Shown piece after piece: positions 18,561 to 29,465 of a stretch of DNA of 64,000 nucleotides. The position numbers were made by a program, and so were the translations under genes. The notes below the pieces were generated by a model. It worked only from the letters and a program-made list of their open reading frames with translations. It did not search any database and was not told where the DNA came from. Position 1 is the stretch's first letter, and each line of letters opens with the position of its first letter. The stretch is from Xylophilus ampelinus (lineage in GTDB: Bacteria; Pseudomonadota; Gammaproteobacteria; Burkholderiales; Burkholderiaceae_C), in assembly GCF_003217575.1 (NCBI RefSeq), contig NZ_QJTC01000001.1:248001-312000 (forward strand), given 5' to 3'.

Positions 18561-19658
18561 ATGAATGTTCGCGAGGCCTACAAGGCCGAATTGACCGCCC
18601 GCGGTTTCCAGAGCGACCCGGCGCAGCTGCGCGCGGTCGAGGCGCTGCAGCGCTGCGCCGACGACTGGTCGGCGTACAAGGAAAAGCGTTCGAGCGCGCT
18701 GCGCCGCCTGCTGGGCCGGCCGCCGATCCCGAAGGGCGTCTACATGTACGGCGGCGTGGGGCGCGGCAAGAGCTTCCTGATGGACTGCTTCTTCAACGCG
18801 GTGCCGATCGAGCGCAAGGCGCGGCTGCATTTCCACGAGTTCATGCGCGAAGTGCACCGCGAGCTGGGGCACCTGCAGGGCACGGTCAACCCGCTCGACG
18901 TGCTGGGCCGGCAGATGGCCGATCGGTACCGGCTGATCTGCTTCGACGAGTTCCACGTGGCCGACATCACCGATGCGATGGTGCTGCACCGGTTGCTGGT
19001 GTCGTTGTTCGAGAACGGTGTCGGCTTCGTCACCACCTCCAACTTCAGGCCCGACGACCTGTACCCCGACGGCCTGCACCGCGACCGCATCCTGCCGGCC
19101 ATCGCGCTGCTCAACGAACGGCTGGAGGTGGTCAACGTGGACAACGGCACCGACTACCGGGGCCGCACGCTGGAGCATCTGCGGCTCTACCTGACGCCGC
19201 TCGGCCCCGAGACCGACGCCGAGATGAACGAGGCCTTCGACCGCATCGCCGAGGCGAAGGACGAAGACCCGGTGATGACGATCGAGGCGCGGCAGATCAA
19301 GGCCAGGCGGCGTGCCGGCGGCGTGGTCTGGTTCGACTTCGCCACGCTCTGCGGCGGTCCGCGCTCGCAGAACGACTACCTGGAGATCGCCACCCAGTTC
19401 CACACGGTGCTGCTCAGCGACGTGCCGCACATGCCGGTGCGGATGGCGTCCGAGGCGCGGCGCTTCACCTGGCTGGTGGATGTGCTCTACGATCGCCGGG
19501 TGAAGTTCATCCTGTCCGCCGCCGTGCCTCCGGAAGCGCTCTACACCGAGGGGCCCCTGGCCCACGAGTTTCCGCGCACGGTGTCGCGTCTCACCGAGAT
19601 GCAGTCGGCCGAGTTCCTGGCGCTCGAGCGCCGGGTGGTCGACACCCGCATCACCTGA
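18561..19658 (+). CDS. zapE: Cell division ATPase ZapE (AFG1-like)
   Basis: 365 aa AAA+ ATPase of the AFG1/ZapE family. Walker A is in GGVGRGKSFLMD (about 72), Walker B in LICFDEFHVADITDA, and sensor region in VTTSNFRPDDLYPDGL. In E. coli ZapE associates with the Z-ring under stress; the mitochondrial homologue acts in protein quality control. ATG at 18561 follows a 133-bp gap after lpdA. Confidence 0.9.
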   Translation: MNVREAYKAELTARGFQSDPAQLRAVEALQRCADDWSAYKEKRSSALRRLLGRPPIPKGVYMYGGVGRGKSFLMDCFFNAVPIERKARLHFHEFMREVHRELGHLQGTVNPLDVLGRQMADRYRLICFDEFHVADITDAMVLHRLLVSLFENGVGFVTTSNFRPDDLYPDGLHRDRILPAIALLNERLEVVNVDNGTDYRGRTLEHLRLYLTPLGPETDAEMNEAFDRIAEAKDEDPVMTIEARQIKARRRAGGVVWFDFATLCGGPRSQNDYLEIATQFHTVLLSDVPHMPVRMASEARRFTWLVDVLYDRRVKFILSAAVPPEALYTEGPLAHEFPRTVSRLTEMQSAEFLALERRVVDTRIT

Positions 19659-19664
19659 ACCGCC

Positions 19665-20324
19665 ATGAAGCATTCGCCGATCCTCCTTCTCCTCGCGTTC
19701 GCCTGCGGCCCGGTCCTGGCCCAGGAGCGGCCGCGTGCCGCGCCGATCACGGCCGAGGAAAGCAGCACGCGCCTGGCCGAGATCGAGCGCCAGCGCAGCG
19801 CCACCCAGGCCGCGCTGGCCCGGGCGGAAGCGGACTGCTACCGCAAGTTCGCGGTCAACGACTGCCTGACCGATGCGCGTGCCGACTTCCGGCCCCGCAT
19901 CTCGGCGCTGCGCAAGCAGGAAGTCGCGGTGCGCGACGGCGACCGGGCGCGCAAGGAGGAAGAGCGCCTGGCCCGGCTCGAAGAGCAGCGCCAGACCGCA
20001 CTGCGCTCGGAAGAAAGCGCCCGCCAGCGTGCGACGACCGGTGCCGCCGACGACCGCAACACCGAAGCCGTGCAGAAGAAGCAGGAGCGCGACGCCGCAG
20101 CCCCCGGCAATGCGGTCCGTGCCGCGTCGCAGCGGGCGGAAACCGAGCGACGCATGAGCGAGGACGCGGCCCGGCGCGCGCAGCGGGAAGTCGAAGCCCC
20201 CGCCGCCCGGCAGCGGTCGGAGGCGCGCCAGCAGGAGGCCGAGGAACGCCGTGCGGCCCTGCGCCGCCGCGAAGCCGAGCGCCAGGGCAAGCCGTCGGCG
20301 ACGCCGCTGCCGGCCAATCCCTGA
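19665..20324 (+). CDS. Putative periplasmic coiled-coil protein, unknown function
   Basis: 219 aa, 6 bp after zapE and probably in its operon. A signal peptide ends near VLAQE. The rest is highly charged, rich in Arg, Glu, Ala and Gln, with long heptad-like stretches (about 30-205), so an extended coiled coil in the periplasm is likely. Two cysteines close together (CYRKFAVNDC) near residue 50 could form a disulfide. No family recognised. Confidence 0.65.
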   Translation: MKHSPILLLLAFACGPVLAQERPRAAPITAEESSTRLAEIERQRSATQAALARAEADCYRKFAVNDCLTDARADFRPRISALRKQEVAVRDGDRARKEEERLARLEEQRQTALRSEESARQRATTGAADDRNTEAVQKKQERDAAAPGNAVRAASQRAETERRMSEDAARRAQREVEAPAARQRSEARQQEAEERRAALRRREAERQGKPSATPLPANP

Positions 20325-20366
20325 GCCCGGCAGTCGCGCCCGGCGCGGTTCGGGTGACCGCGCCGC

Positions 20367-21197
20367 TCAGCGCCTGGGCTTGAAGGGCGGCGGCGGACGG
20401 GTGGGAAGCCGCGGCGGCTGCGCTGCGGGCTCCAGAGGCGGCGCCAGCGCCTCCACCTTGACGACGATCATCGAAATGTTGTCACCTTTGCCGCCCGCGC
20501 GTACCCGGGCGATCTGGATCAGCGCCTGCACCGCATCGCGGGGATCGGCCTGTGCGCAGGCCTGGTGGATCTCGCGCGGCGGCAGGTAGTGCCAGGCACC
20601 GTCGCTGCAGCCCATCAGGATATCGCCCGGCACCAACTGCGTGATCGTGTGCCGGCCGATCGGCGGGTCGGTCTCGGTGCCGAGGCAGCCGAGCAGGATG
20701 TTCGACTGCGGATGCACCTGTGCCTCCTGCTCGGTGATCTCGCCGCGGTCCACCAGCGCCTGGACATAGGAATGGTCGTGGGTGCGGAAGGCGAGGGCGC
20801 CCTGGCGGAAGTGGTAGAGCCTCGAATCGCCCACATGAACCCAGTGGCAGTGGCCCTGCGGCCCGATCAGGAAGGCGGCGACGGTGCTGTGCGGCTCCTC
20901 TTCGGAGGCGATCGCCACCAGGCGGATGACGAGGTGGGCCTCCTCGACCAGCTGCAGCAGGAAGGCCTCGGGGTCGTCCCGGCCGGGTGCATAGCGCTCG
21001 AACAGCTGGCGGGCGGTCAGCACCACTTGGTCGGACGCCTTGCGGCCTCCGGTTCGGCCGCCCATGCCGTCGGCCACCACGCCCAGGATGCATCCGTGGG
21101 TATTGGCGTGCGGAAGCAGCAGGACCTGGTCCTGCTGGTAGTCGCGGTCGCCCTTGTGGAGGCCGGTGGAGCCTGCGAGACGGTAGCCAGTGGTCAT
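20367..21197 (-). CDS. PP2C-type serine/threonine protein phosphatase
   Basis: 276 aa. The metal-binding motifs of the PPM/PP2C fold are seen: GDRDYQQDQ near the N-terminus (variant of RxxNQD), VADGMGG, VGDSRLY, HDHSYVQALVDRGEI, and GDNISMIVV near the C-terminus. A Pro-rich tail (about 250-276) follows the domain. It should dephosphorylate Ser/Thr in proteins, as partners of bacterial Hanks kinases or type VI secretion do; no kinase gene is in the window. ATG 21197 fits the domain start; ATG 21251 is possible. Confidence 0.82.
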   Translation of the reverse strand: MTTGYRLAGSTGLHKGDRDYQQDQVLLLPHANTHGCILGVVADGMGGRTGGRKASDQVVLTARQLFERYAPGRDDPEAFLLQLVEEAHLVIRLVAIASEEEPHSTVAAFLIGPQGHCHWVHVGDSRLYHFRQGALAFRTHDHSYVQALVDRGEITEQEAQVHPQSNILLGCLGTETDPPIGRHTITQLVPGDILMGCSDGAWHYLPPREIHQACAQADPRDAVQALIQIARVRAGGKGDNISMIVVKVEALAPPLEPAAQPPRLPTRPPPPFKPRR

Positions 21198-21394
21198 GGG
21201 TGCGTGCCAGTCGCGAACAGTGCGGGGCGGCGTGCCGCCGCCATTTATCATCGACGCAAGCCGTGCTGCTCCCGCAGCCGACGTACGAGAAGAATCCTTG
21301 TGAACCCCATCTCCTCGCGGGTCTCTTCATTCAGGAAGAGGCCGATTGTCGCCGCGAACGACCGATGCGCAGCCGCGCACATTCCCGGCCTCCG

Positions 21395-23485
21395 ATGAGT
21401 CTTGTGGAGCGCGTGCGCGAGGTCTTCGCGGCCGACGGCCTGCTGTCGCATGCGGCCGACCGTTTCACGCCGCGCGAGGCCCAGACCGACATGGCCCTGG
21501 CGGTCGCGCAGACGGTGGAGACGGGCGGCGTGCTGGTGGTCGAGGCGGGCACCGGCGTCGGCAAGACCTTCTCGTACCTGGTGCCGGCGCTGCTGAGCGG
21601 CGAGCGGGTGCTGGTCTCCACCGCCACCAAGACCTTGCAGGACCAGCTGTTCGGCCGCGATCTGCCGCGGCTGGTGCGGGCCCTGGGCATCTCGATCCGC
21701 ACCGCGCTGCTGAAGGGCCGCAGCAGCTACCTCTGCCTGCACCGGATGCAGACGGCCCGCCGGAACGATGCGGCGATCGACCGCCAGGCCAGCCGCGCGC
21801 TCGGCAAGATCGAGCTGTGGGCGCAGGCCACCCGCACCGGCGACCTGGCCGAACTCCCAGGACTGGACGAGCGTTCTCCGCTGATCCCGCTGATCCCGCT
21901 GATCACCTCGACCCGCGAGAATTGCCTGGGCGCGCAGTGCCCGCAGTTCCGCGCCTGTCATGTGAATCTGGCCCGCCGCGACGCCCTCGCGGCCGACCTG
22001 GTGGTGGTGAACCACCACCTGTTCTTCGCCGACCTGGCGGTGCGCGAATCGGGCATGGCCGAATTGCTACCGACGGTGCGCGTCGCCGTCTTCGACGAGG
22101 CGCACCAGCTCAACGAGACCGGCGTGCAGTTCCTGGGGCGGCAGCTCGGCACCGGGCAACTGCTCGACTTCGCACGCGACGTGCTGGCGACCGGCATGCA
22201 GGCGGCCCGCGGGCTGGTCGATTGGCCCGCGGTCGCCGGCGGGCTGGAGCGGGCGGCGCACGATCTGCGCATGGCCGCCGGACGGCATGCCCCGGGCGCG
22301 CGGTTGCGGTGGTCGGATGCGGTGCCGGACGGCGCCGACCCTTTGGCGTGGGAGTCGGGCTTGGCCTCCATCCAGCAGGCACTCGGCTTGGCGCTCGCGG
22401 GCCTCGACATGGTCAGCGAGCTCGCACCCGACTTCGGGCGCCTGCACGAGCGGGGCACCGCGCTGTCGGGCCGCCTGCAGATGTTCGCGCAGCCGAGCCG
22501 TACCGGACAGGTGCGGTGGGCCGACGTCGGTGCGCAGCTGCGGCTGGTGGAGTCGCCGCTGGACATCGCCGACACGATGCAGACCCGCCTGCCGGCGCTG
22601 CCGGCGGACAGCGATGCCGCAGACCCGGTGCCGCCCGCCGCCGAGCCGGATGCGCGCGAAAGGAAGGGCACCGGCGGCGGCCGGCCACGGGCGTGGATCT
22701 TCACCTCGGCCACGTTGGGCGACGATCCGGCGTTGCGCTGGTTCACCGAGCCGTGCGGCCTCGACGGGACGGCGCAGGTGCTGCGCGTCGGCAGCCCGTT
22801 CGACTACGAGCGGCAGGCCGCGCTGTACGTGCCCGACTGGCTGCCGCGCCCGGCCGATTCGGGGCATGCCGTGGCCCTGGCCCGCCTGTGCGGCGACGCG
22901 GCGGCCCGCCTGGGCGGCCGCACCCTGGTACTGACCACGACACTGCGCGCCCTGCGCACCATTGGCGAGGCTTTGTCGCAGCGCTTCGGCGCATCGGGGG
23001 AGCTGGAAATCCTGGTGCAGGGCGAATGGCCCAAGCGCAGGCTGATGGAGCGGTTCCGCGAGGGCGGTGGCGACGGCAAACCGGGCTGCGTGCTGGTGGC
23101 GTCCGCCTCGTTCTGGGAAGGGGTGGACGTGCCGGGCGACGCGCTGCAGCTGGTGGTGCTCGACAAGCTGCCGTTCCCGCCCCCGAACGATCCGCTGGTG
23201 GAGGCCCGCGCCCGGCGGCTGGAGCAGGAGGGCCGCAGCCCGTTCAAGGATTATTTCGTGCCCGAGGCCGCGGTGGCGCTGCAACAGGGGGCCGGCCGGC
23301 TGATCCGCCGCGAGACCGACCGCGGCGTGCTGCTGGTGGGCGACACCCGCCTCACCACCATGTCCTACGGCAAACGCCTGCTGCGGGCGCTGCCACCGAT
23401 GCGCCGGCTGTCGTCCGATGCGGAGTTCTACCAAGCGCTGGACGCGCTCACCACACCTTCCACCATGGATCCGTATTGGCCTTGA
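21395..23485 (+). CDS. ATP-dependent DNA helicase, DinG/YoaA family
   Basis: 696 aa superfamily 2 XPD-like helicase. Walker A EAGTGVGKT (about 50-58), DEAH box in VFDEAHQL (about 233) and four cysteines (about 114, 178, 183, 189; in CLGAQCPQFRAC) that should hold an Fe-S cluster. C-terminal motifs ASFWEGVDVPG and QGAGRLIRRETD are typical. Such helicases unwind D-loops, R-loops and forks after damage. ATG 21395 is preferred; ATG 21365 would add ten residues. Its 3' end overlaps the 3' end of bamD by 38 bp. Confidence 0.88.
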   Translation: MSLVERVREVFAADGLLSHAADRFTPREAQTDMALAVAQTVETGGVLVVEAGTGVGKTFSYLVPALLSGERVLVSTATKTLQDQLFGRDLPRLVRALGISIRTALLKGRSSYLCLHRMQTARRNDAAIDRQASRALGKIELWAQATRTGDLAELPGLDERSPLIPLIPLITSTRENCLGAQCPQFRACHVNLARRDALAADLVVVNHHLFFADLAVRESGMAELLPTVRVAVFDEAHQLNETGVQFLGRQLGTGQLLDFARDVLATGMQAARGLVDWPAVAGGLERAAHDLRMAAGRHAPGARLRWSDAVPDGADPLAWESGLASIQQALGLALAGLDMVSELAPDFGRLHERGTALSGRLQMFAQPSRTGQVRWADVGAQLRLVESPLDIADTMQTRLPALPADSDAADPVPPAAEPDARERKGTGGGRPRAWIFTSATLGDDPALRWFTEPCGLDGTAQVLRVGSPFDYERQAALYVPDWLPRPADSGHAVALARLCGDAAARLGGRTLVLTTTLRALRTIGEALSQRFGASGELEILVQGEWPKRRLMERFREGGGDGKPGCVLVASASFWEGVDVPGDALQLVVLDKLPFPPPNDPLVEARARRLEQEGRSPFKDYFVPEAAVALQQGAGRLIRRETDRGVLLVGDTRLTTMSYGKRLLRALPPMRRLSSDAEFYQALDALTTPSTMDPYWP

Positions 23486-24254
23486 AGCCGTCGGACAGGT
23501 AGGCGCTCTTCGGGTAGTTCTGGTCGATGACCCGGCGGGTGTCGTCCCGCAGCTGGTCCATGCCCAGCTTGTCGTACGACATCATCATGATATAGAGAGC
23601 TTCTTCCAGCGCCGGCACATCGCGGTAGTCGGCCACCGCGATCTGGGCGCGGTTGATGGCGGCGACATACGCGCCGCGGCTGTAGTAGTAGCGCGCGACA
23701 TGGACCTCGTACTGCGCCAGCGAGTTGACGATGTAGGTCATGCGCTGGCGCGCATCGGGTGTGTAGCGCGAATCGGGGAAACGGGTCGTCAGCTCGCGGA
23801 ACGCCTCGAACGAATCCTTGGCCGCCTTCTGGTCGCGCTCCGACAGGTCCTGCCGGGAAATGAAGGAGAACAGGCCCAGGTTGTCGTTGAAGTTGGTCAC
23901 GCCCTTCAGATAGAGCGCATAGTCGATGGCCGGGCTGGAGGGGTGCAGCTTGATGAAGCGGTCCAGCGTAGCGACGGCCTGGGCATTTTCGCCGGCCTTG
24001 TACTGGGAGTACGCCTTGTCGATCTGCGCTTGCTGGGCGAGCGGCGTGCCGGCGGCGCGGCCCTCGAGCTTCTCGAAAAGCGGCACGGCCTTGTCGTAAG
24101 ACCCCGAACCCAGTTCGTCCTTCGCCTCCGAATATATGCGGTTGGGGCTCCATCCGGCTGTCTTGTCCTCTGTGGTGGAAGAGCAGCCGGCAAGGCTGCC
24201 GGCCAGCAGCAGGGCCGCGAAGGCGGGGACAACCGATAATTTCACTCGACGCAT
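23448..24254 (-). CDS. bamD: Outer membrane assembly lipoprotein BamD
   Basis: 268 aa. Lipobox LAGC with the modified Cys at residue 24, then five TPR-like repeats (for example AQQAQIDKAYSQYKAG and ALYLKGVTNFNDNLG), matching BamD/ComL. It is the essential lipoprotein partner of BamA in folding outer-membrane proteins. ATG 24254 is used rather than GTG 24257. bamB, another member of the complex, is encoded 10 kb away. Confidence 0.93.
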   Translation of the reverse strand: MRRVKLSVVPAFAALLLAGSLAGCSSTTEDKTAGWSPNRIYSEAKDELGSGSYDKAVPLFEKLEGRAAGTPLAQQAQIDKAYSQYKAGENAQAVATLDRFIKLHPSSPAIDYALYLKGVTNFNDNLGLFSFISRQDLSERDQKAAKDSFEAFRELTTRFPDSRYTPDARQRMTYIVNSLAQYEVHVARYYYSRGAYVAAINRAQIAVADYRDVPALEEALYIMMMSYDKLGMDQLRDDTRRVIDQNYPKSAYLSDGFKANTDPWWKVW

Positions 24255-24268
24255 CACGGACGACCTTC

Positions 24269-25291
24269 TTGAGATACAGCACCACGATTATATCGGCCGA
24301 CCCCACGCCGCCGACCCCCGATGCGGTCGAAGACGAATTGGCTGGCGACGCGGCCGACTGCGAACGCCGCGTCTTCCAGGTCACGCCGGCACTCCACGGC
24401 GAACGGCTCGATCGCGCACTGGCCGGCGGCGTGCCCGAATTCTCGCGTAGCTACCTGCAGCAGTTGATCGAGGCCGGCTTCGTGCAGGTCCAGTCCGCCG
24501 TCGCCACCAAGGCCTCGGCCAAAGTGCGGGTGGGCGAGCAACTGCAGGTCGAGCTGCGGCCCACGCCGCAAAGCCAAGCCTTCCGCCCCGAACCGCTGGC
24601 CATCGACGTGGTGTACGAGGACGCGCACCTGCTCGTGCTGCACAAACCCGCCGGGCTGGTGGTGCATCCGGCGCCGGGCAACTGGAGCGGCACCCTGCTC
24701 AACGGCCTGCTGGCGCGTGATGCGGCCTTCGCCGCCTTGCCGCGGGCCGGCATCGTGCACCGGCTCGACAAGGACACCAGCGGCTTGATGGTCGTTGCCC
24801 GCAGCCGCGGCGCGATGGAGGCGCTGGTGCGCGCCATCGCCGCCCGCGACGTCAGGCGAGAATATCTGGCCCTGGCGCACCGCCCCTGGAAGGGTGCCGA
24901 AGACCGCGAGATCCAGGTCGGCATAGGCCGCGACCCGCGCAACCGGCTGCGGATGGCGGTGGTCGACCTGGAGCGCCACCCCGGCAAGACGGCCCACACC
25001 AGCCTGCGTCTGCTCGCCAACGCCGAGGAGGGCTGCTGGGTCCGCTGCACCCTCCGCACCGGCCGCACCCACCAGATCCGGGTGCACATGGCGTCCATCG
25101 GCCATGCGCTGGTAGGCGACGGTAGCTATGGCGGCGCCCCGGCTGCGGGACTGGAGCGACAGGCGCTGCATGCCTTCCGCCTGGCGTTCGACCACCCGGT
25201 CACGCAGGAGCCGCTGGCCTTCGAGGCGCCGCCCCCCGGCGACATCCTGCGGGCCCTCGACGCCTGGGGCCTGCACTACAATCCCGCCTGA
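24269..25291 (+). CDS. rluD: 23S rRNA pseudouridine synthase RluD
   Basis: 340 aa with an N-terminal S4 RNA-binding domain (about 35-85) and the RluA/RluD catalytic domain with HRLDKDTSGL (catalytic Asp about 168) and the RTHQIRVH motif. RluD makes pseudouridines 1911, 1915 and 1917 in helix 69 of 23S rRNA. Divergent from bamD, the usual bacterial neighbour. The start is uncertain: the frame opens with TTG at 24269, 14 bp from the bamD ATG, and no early ATG exists. Confidence 0.88.
   Translation: MRYSTTIISADPTPPTPDAVEDELAGDAADCERRVFQVTPALHGERLDRALAGGVPEFSRSYLQQLIEAGFVQVQSAVATKASAKVRVGEQLQVELRPTPQSQAFRPEPLAIDVVYEDAHLLVLHKPAGLVVHPAPGNWSGTLLNGLLARDAAFAALPRAGIVHRLDKDTSGLMVVARSRGAMEALVRAIAARDVRREYLALAHRPWKGAEDREIQVGIGRDPRNRLRMAVVDLERHPGKTAHTSLRLLANAEEGCWVRCTLRTGRTHQIRVHMASIGHALVGDGSYGGAPAAGLERQALHAFRLAFDHPVTQEPLAFEAPPPGDILRALDAWGLHYNPA
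24287..24292 (-). promoter_or_regulatory. Candidate -10 box of bamD
   Basis: A consensus TATAAT on the minus strand lies 32 bp before the bamD start. It would give a leader of about 26 nt. No recognisable -35 is seen. It falls inside the 5' end of rluD if that gene starts at 24269. Confidence 0.45.
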
Positions 25292-25459
25292 CACCCCTGA
25301 ACGCCGGCCCGACGCCCCTTCCTCGCGTGTTGCCCGGCCTGCGCCCAGCGCCCGTGCCGTATGCCTGCCGGCCTCCGGCGAACCGCTGCATCCCGACCTT
25401 GCCCGACGGCACCGACACGCTGCAATGGCATAGCGCCCCTTCCTTCCGGACCACGACCT

Positions 25460-26278
25460 ATGAACACGGTGGATGCCAAGCGCATTCTCGAAACCGCCCT
25501 GATCTGCTCGCCCCAGCCGCTCGCGCTGCGCGAGCTTCGGGTGCTGTTCGACGACGCCGTGGGTGTCGACACCGTGCGCCGACTGCTCGAAGAGTTGCAG
25601 ACCGACTGGACGCAGCGCGGCGTCGAGCTGGTGCAGGTCGCGAGCGGCTGGCGGTTCCAGAGCCGACCCGCGTTGCGCCCCTACCTCGACCGGCTGCATC
25701 CCGAAAAACCGCCGCGCTACACCCGGGCCGTGCTGGAGACGCTGGCGATCATCGCCTACCGCCAGCCGGTGACCCGGGGCGACATGGAAGACATCCGCGG
25801 CGTCGCGATCAACAGCCTGATCCTCAAGCAGCTCGAAGACCGCGGCTGGATCGAGGTGATCGGCCACCGCGAGACCGTGGGCAGGCCCGCGCTCTTCGCC
25901 ACCACCCGCCAGTTTCTGGACGACCTGGGCCTGGCGTCGCTCGACCAGCTGCCGCTGGCCGACGGCACGGCGGTCGAGCAGGCAGTGCGTGCCTCGCTGG
26001 ACGGCTTCGACGATCCGGTGGCGCCAGCCGTGGCGCCCGACGCGCCGGTCGGGGTTCTGGCGCCCGAGCCCGAGCCGCGAAGTGCGGATGGCGCTGCGGG
26101 CGAGCCCGGTGAAATCGAAGCGCCGGACGCTCCCTCCGACGCCGCGCCTCCATCCCCGGCTCACGACCTCGACCTCGATCTCGATCTCGATCCTGTCGCA
26201 TCGTCCGCAGCACCGCCGTCGGAAGACGGCCCGGTCGACGACGACACCCCCGACCCGCCCGCTTCCAAAGCCGTATGA
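25460..26278 (+). CDS. scpB: Segregation and condensation protein B
   Basis: 272 aa. Two winged-helix domains of ScpB are seen ([20 protein letters not shown]; then [21 protein letters not shown] and the GRPALFATT motif). With ScpA and SMC it helps condense and segregate chromosomes. After about residue 190 the protein is an acidic, low-complexity tail that includes a DL tandem (encoded around 26167-26194). No scpA is adjacent. The stop overlaps the rluB ATG as ATGA. Confidence 0.88.
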   Translation: MNTVDAKRILETALICSPQPLALRELRVLFDDAVGVDTVRRLLEELQTDWTQRGVELVQVASGWRFQSRPALRPYLDRLHPEKPPRYTRAVLETLAIIAYRQPVTRGDMEDIRGVAINSLILKQLEDRGWIEVIGHRETVGRPALFATTRQFLDDLGLASLDQLPLADGTAVEQAVRASLDGFDDPVAPAVAPDAPVGVLAPEPEPRSADGAAGEPGEIEAPDAPSDAAPPSPAHDLDLDLDLDPVASSAAPPSEDGPVDDDTPDPPASKAV

Positions 26279-27732
26279 ACGAATCCAACCCTGACCAGCC
26301 GCAGTCCGCGCCCGCCGCAGACTCCGAAGAAAAAGTAGGCGGAGCCGGCGATATACGCCGGCCTGTCGCTATCGAAAACGAAGCATCTACGCCGGTATGC
26401 GAGCCTGCGACTCCCCGGCGCGCGCCGCAGGTTCCGGCCGACGGAGCGGGCGCTCCACCGGCCCGGGCCGGCCAGTCGCGAGGTGCGGCCGCCGCTACGG
26501 ACGCAGACGAAACCGCCGCTGCACCGCCGGCTCCCGCCGGCGCGGGAGCCGGCGAGATCCACTTCGAAGACGTCGTCTCCGGTCGCTTCGACGCGGAGGA
26601 AGCCAGTCCCGAGGTTGCCGAGGCGGCCCCCGCCAAGCGTGTGCTGGCGCCGCAGTACGAGACGCCCAAACTGCACAAGGTGTTGGCGCAGGCCGGCCTT
26701 GGCAGCCGCCTGGAGATGGAGCAGCTGATCCTCGAAGGCCGCGTTTCGGTCAACAACGAGCCGGCCCATATCGGCCAGCGGGTACAGTACGGCGACCAGG
26801 TCAAGGTCAACGGCAAACCGATCCGCTACCGAATCGATCCGCCGCCGCCGCGCATCATCGCCTACCACAAGCCGGTGGGCGAAGTGGTGACCCACGACGA
26901 TCCGCAGAACCGCCCGACCGTGTTCCGCAAGCTCCCGCGGCTGCAGCACGGCAAATGGCAGTCGGTCGGCCGGCTCGACCTGAACACCGAAGGCCTGCTG
27001 CTGTTCACCAGCTCGGGCGAGCTGGCCAACAAGCTGATGCACCCGCGGTTCGGCCTGGAGCGCGAATACGCGGTACGGGTCCTCGGCGCCCTCAGCAACG
27101 AGGAAAAGCAGAAGCTGCTCGACGGCGTGCGGCTCGACGACGGCATGGCGCAGTTCGGCACCATCGAGAACGGCGGCGGCGAAGGCGCCAACACCTGGTA
27201 CCGGGTCACCATCTCGGAAGGCCGCAACCGCGAAGTGCGGCGTATGCTGGAGGCGGTGGGCCATGCGGTCAGCCGCCTGATCCGGATCCGCTACGGTGCG
27301 ATGCTGCTGCCGCGCGGCCTGAAGCGCGGCGCCTGGATGGAGCTGGACGAGCGCGACATCGATTCCCTCATGAAGGCGGCCGGCGCGGAACGTCGCGAAA
27401 ACGCATCCGCCTACGCCCGGCCCTCCGAAGCGTCCCGCAACCGCCGCGGCGGCAACGGCCCGCGCGGAGCGGGTGGGCCGGGGCAGGGCGGTCGTGGCGC
27501 CGCAGGTGGCGGCTACGGCCGCACCGAGCCGGGCCACGGCCCGATGTTCGGCGGCCCCGCGACCGCGCGTGGCGGGCCGCCGGCCGGAAAACCCGGTGGC
27601 AGCCAGCCAGATCCGATGAAGACGTCGGTCGGCTATATCGGGGCCGACAGCTTCTCGCGCCAGCAGCGCCAGGGCTCCAAGCCCGGCGGCCCGGGCGGTG
27701 GACGCCGGGGCGGCGGCGGCCGGGGCCGCTGA
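26275..27732 (+). CDS. rluB: 23S rRNA pseudouridine(2605) synthase RluB
   Basis: 485 aa. The catalytic core is central: S4 domain (about 135-190) and RsuA/RluB domain with [11 protein letters not shown] (catalytic Asp about 234) and [15 protein letters not shown]. The first 130 residues are an acidic Ala/Pro-rich region and the last 120 a Gly/Arg-rich tail ([11 protein letters not shown] at the end), both absent from E. coli RluB (291 aa). The tail probably binds RNA non-specifically. Translationally coupled to scpB by a 4-bp overlap. Confidence 0.9.
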   Translation: MNESNPDQPQSAPAADSEEKVGGAGDIRRPVAIENEASTPVCEPATPRRAPQVPADGAGAPPARAGQSRGAAAATDADETAAAPPAPAGAGAGEIHFEDVVSGRFDAEEASPEVAEAAPAKRVLAPQYETPKLHKVLAQAGLGSRLEMEQLILEGRVSVNNEPAHIGQRVQYGDQVKVNGKPIRYRIDPPPPRIIAYHKPVGEVVTHDDPQNRPTVFRKLPRLQHGKWQSVGRLDLNTEGLLLFTSSGELANKLMHPRFGLEREYAVRVLGALSNEEKQKLLDGVRLDDGMAQFGTIENGGGEGANTWYRVTISEGRNREVRRMLEAVGHAVSRLIRIRYGAMLLPRGLKRGAWMELDERDIDSLMKAAGAERRENASAYARPSEASRNRRGGNGPRGAGGPGQGGRGAAGGGYGRTEPGHGPMFGGPATARGGPPAGKPGGSQPDPMKTSVGYIGADSFSRQQRQGSKPGGPGGGRRGGGGRGR

Positions 27733-27794
27733 ACGCGCACCGTGGCGGCCAAGCCACCAACGCGGTCGCGGTCGTGACAGCGTCGCTTTGGGGC

Positions 27795-27823
27795 TTGACA
27801 ATCGCCCTCGGTTAGAATCGTAG
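27795..27823 (+). promoter_or_regulatory. Possible ndk promoter
   Basis: A consensus -35 TTGACA (27795-27800) is followed 17 bp later by the poor -10 TCGTAG (27818-27823). A better -10, TAGAAT (27813-27818), is only 12 bp from the -35. A promoter here is likely, its exact boxes are not. Confidence 0.3.
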
Positions 27824-27872
27824 GCTTTGCCCTACAGGCAAAAACCTAAAAATCAGCTCAGGAAATATCCAA

Positions 27873-28298
27873 ATGGCAATAGAACGTACTCTCTCCATCA
27901 TCAAGCCCGACGCCGTGGCCAAGAACGTCATCGGCCAGATCGTGTCGCGTTTCGAAGCTGCCGGCCTGAGGGTCGCCGCCGCCCGCCTGGTGCAACTCTC
28001 GCGCGCCGAAGCCGAGCAGTTCTACGGCGTGCACAAGGCCCGTCCTTTCTTCAAGGACCTGGTCGACTTCATGATCTCCGGCCCGGTCTTCGTGCAGGTG
28101 CTCGAGGGCGAGAATGCGATCCAGAAAAACCGTGATCTGATGGGCGCCACCGACCCGAAGAAGGCCGACGCCGGCACGATCCGCGCCGACTTCGCCGACA
28201 GCATCGACGCCAACGCGGTGCACGGCTCCGACGCTCCCGAAACCGCAGCGAACGAAGTCTCGTTCTTCTTCCCTGCCCTGAACGTCTACACCCGCTGA
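27873..28298 (+). CDS. ndk: Nucleoside diphosphate kinase
   Basis: 141 aa, full length. The active-site histidine in NAVHGSDA (about 116-117) and the N-terminal [15 protein letters not shown] are diagnostic. It equilibrates nucleoside di- and triphosphates by a phospho-histidine ping-pong mechanism. It opens a long co-directional gene run that continues with rlmN. Confidence 0.96.
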   Translation: MAIERTLSIIKPDAVAKNVIGQIVSRFEAAGLRVAAARLVQLSRAEAEQFYGVHKARPFFKDLVDFMISGPVFVQVLEGENAIQKNRDLMGATDPKKADAGTIRADFADSIDANAVHGSDAPETAANEVSFFFPALNVYTR

Positions 28299-28315
28299 GG
28301 CGGGGTCTGCTCGCG

Positions 28316-29440
<1,125 letters not shown>

Positions 29441-29465
29441 GCCGGCAGCACTTAGGAGACATGGA

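Noticed and set aside
26167-26194. Hexamer-like tract in scpB as a contingency locus
   Set aside because: Repeat units are multiples of 3 and lie in a disordered acidic tail, so slippage would have little effect.
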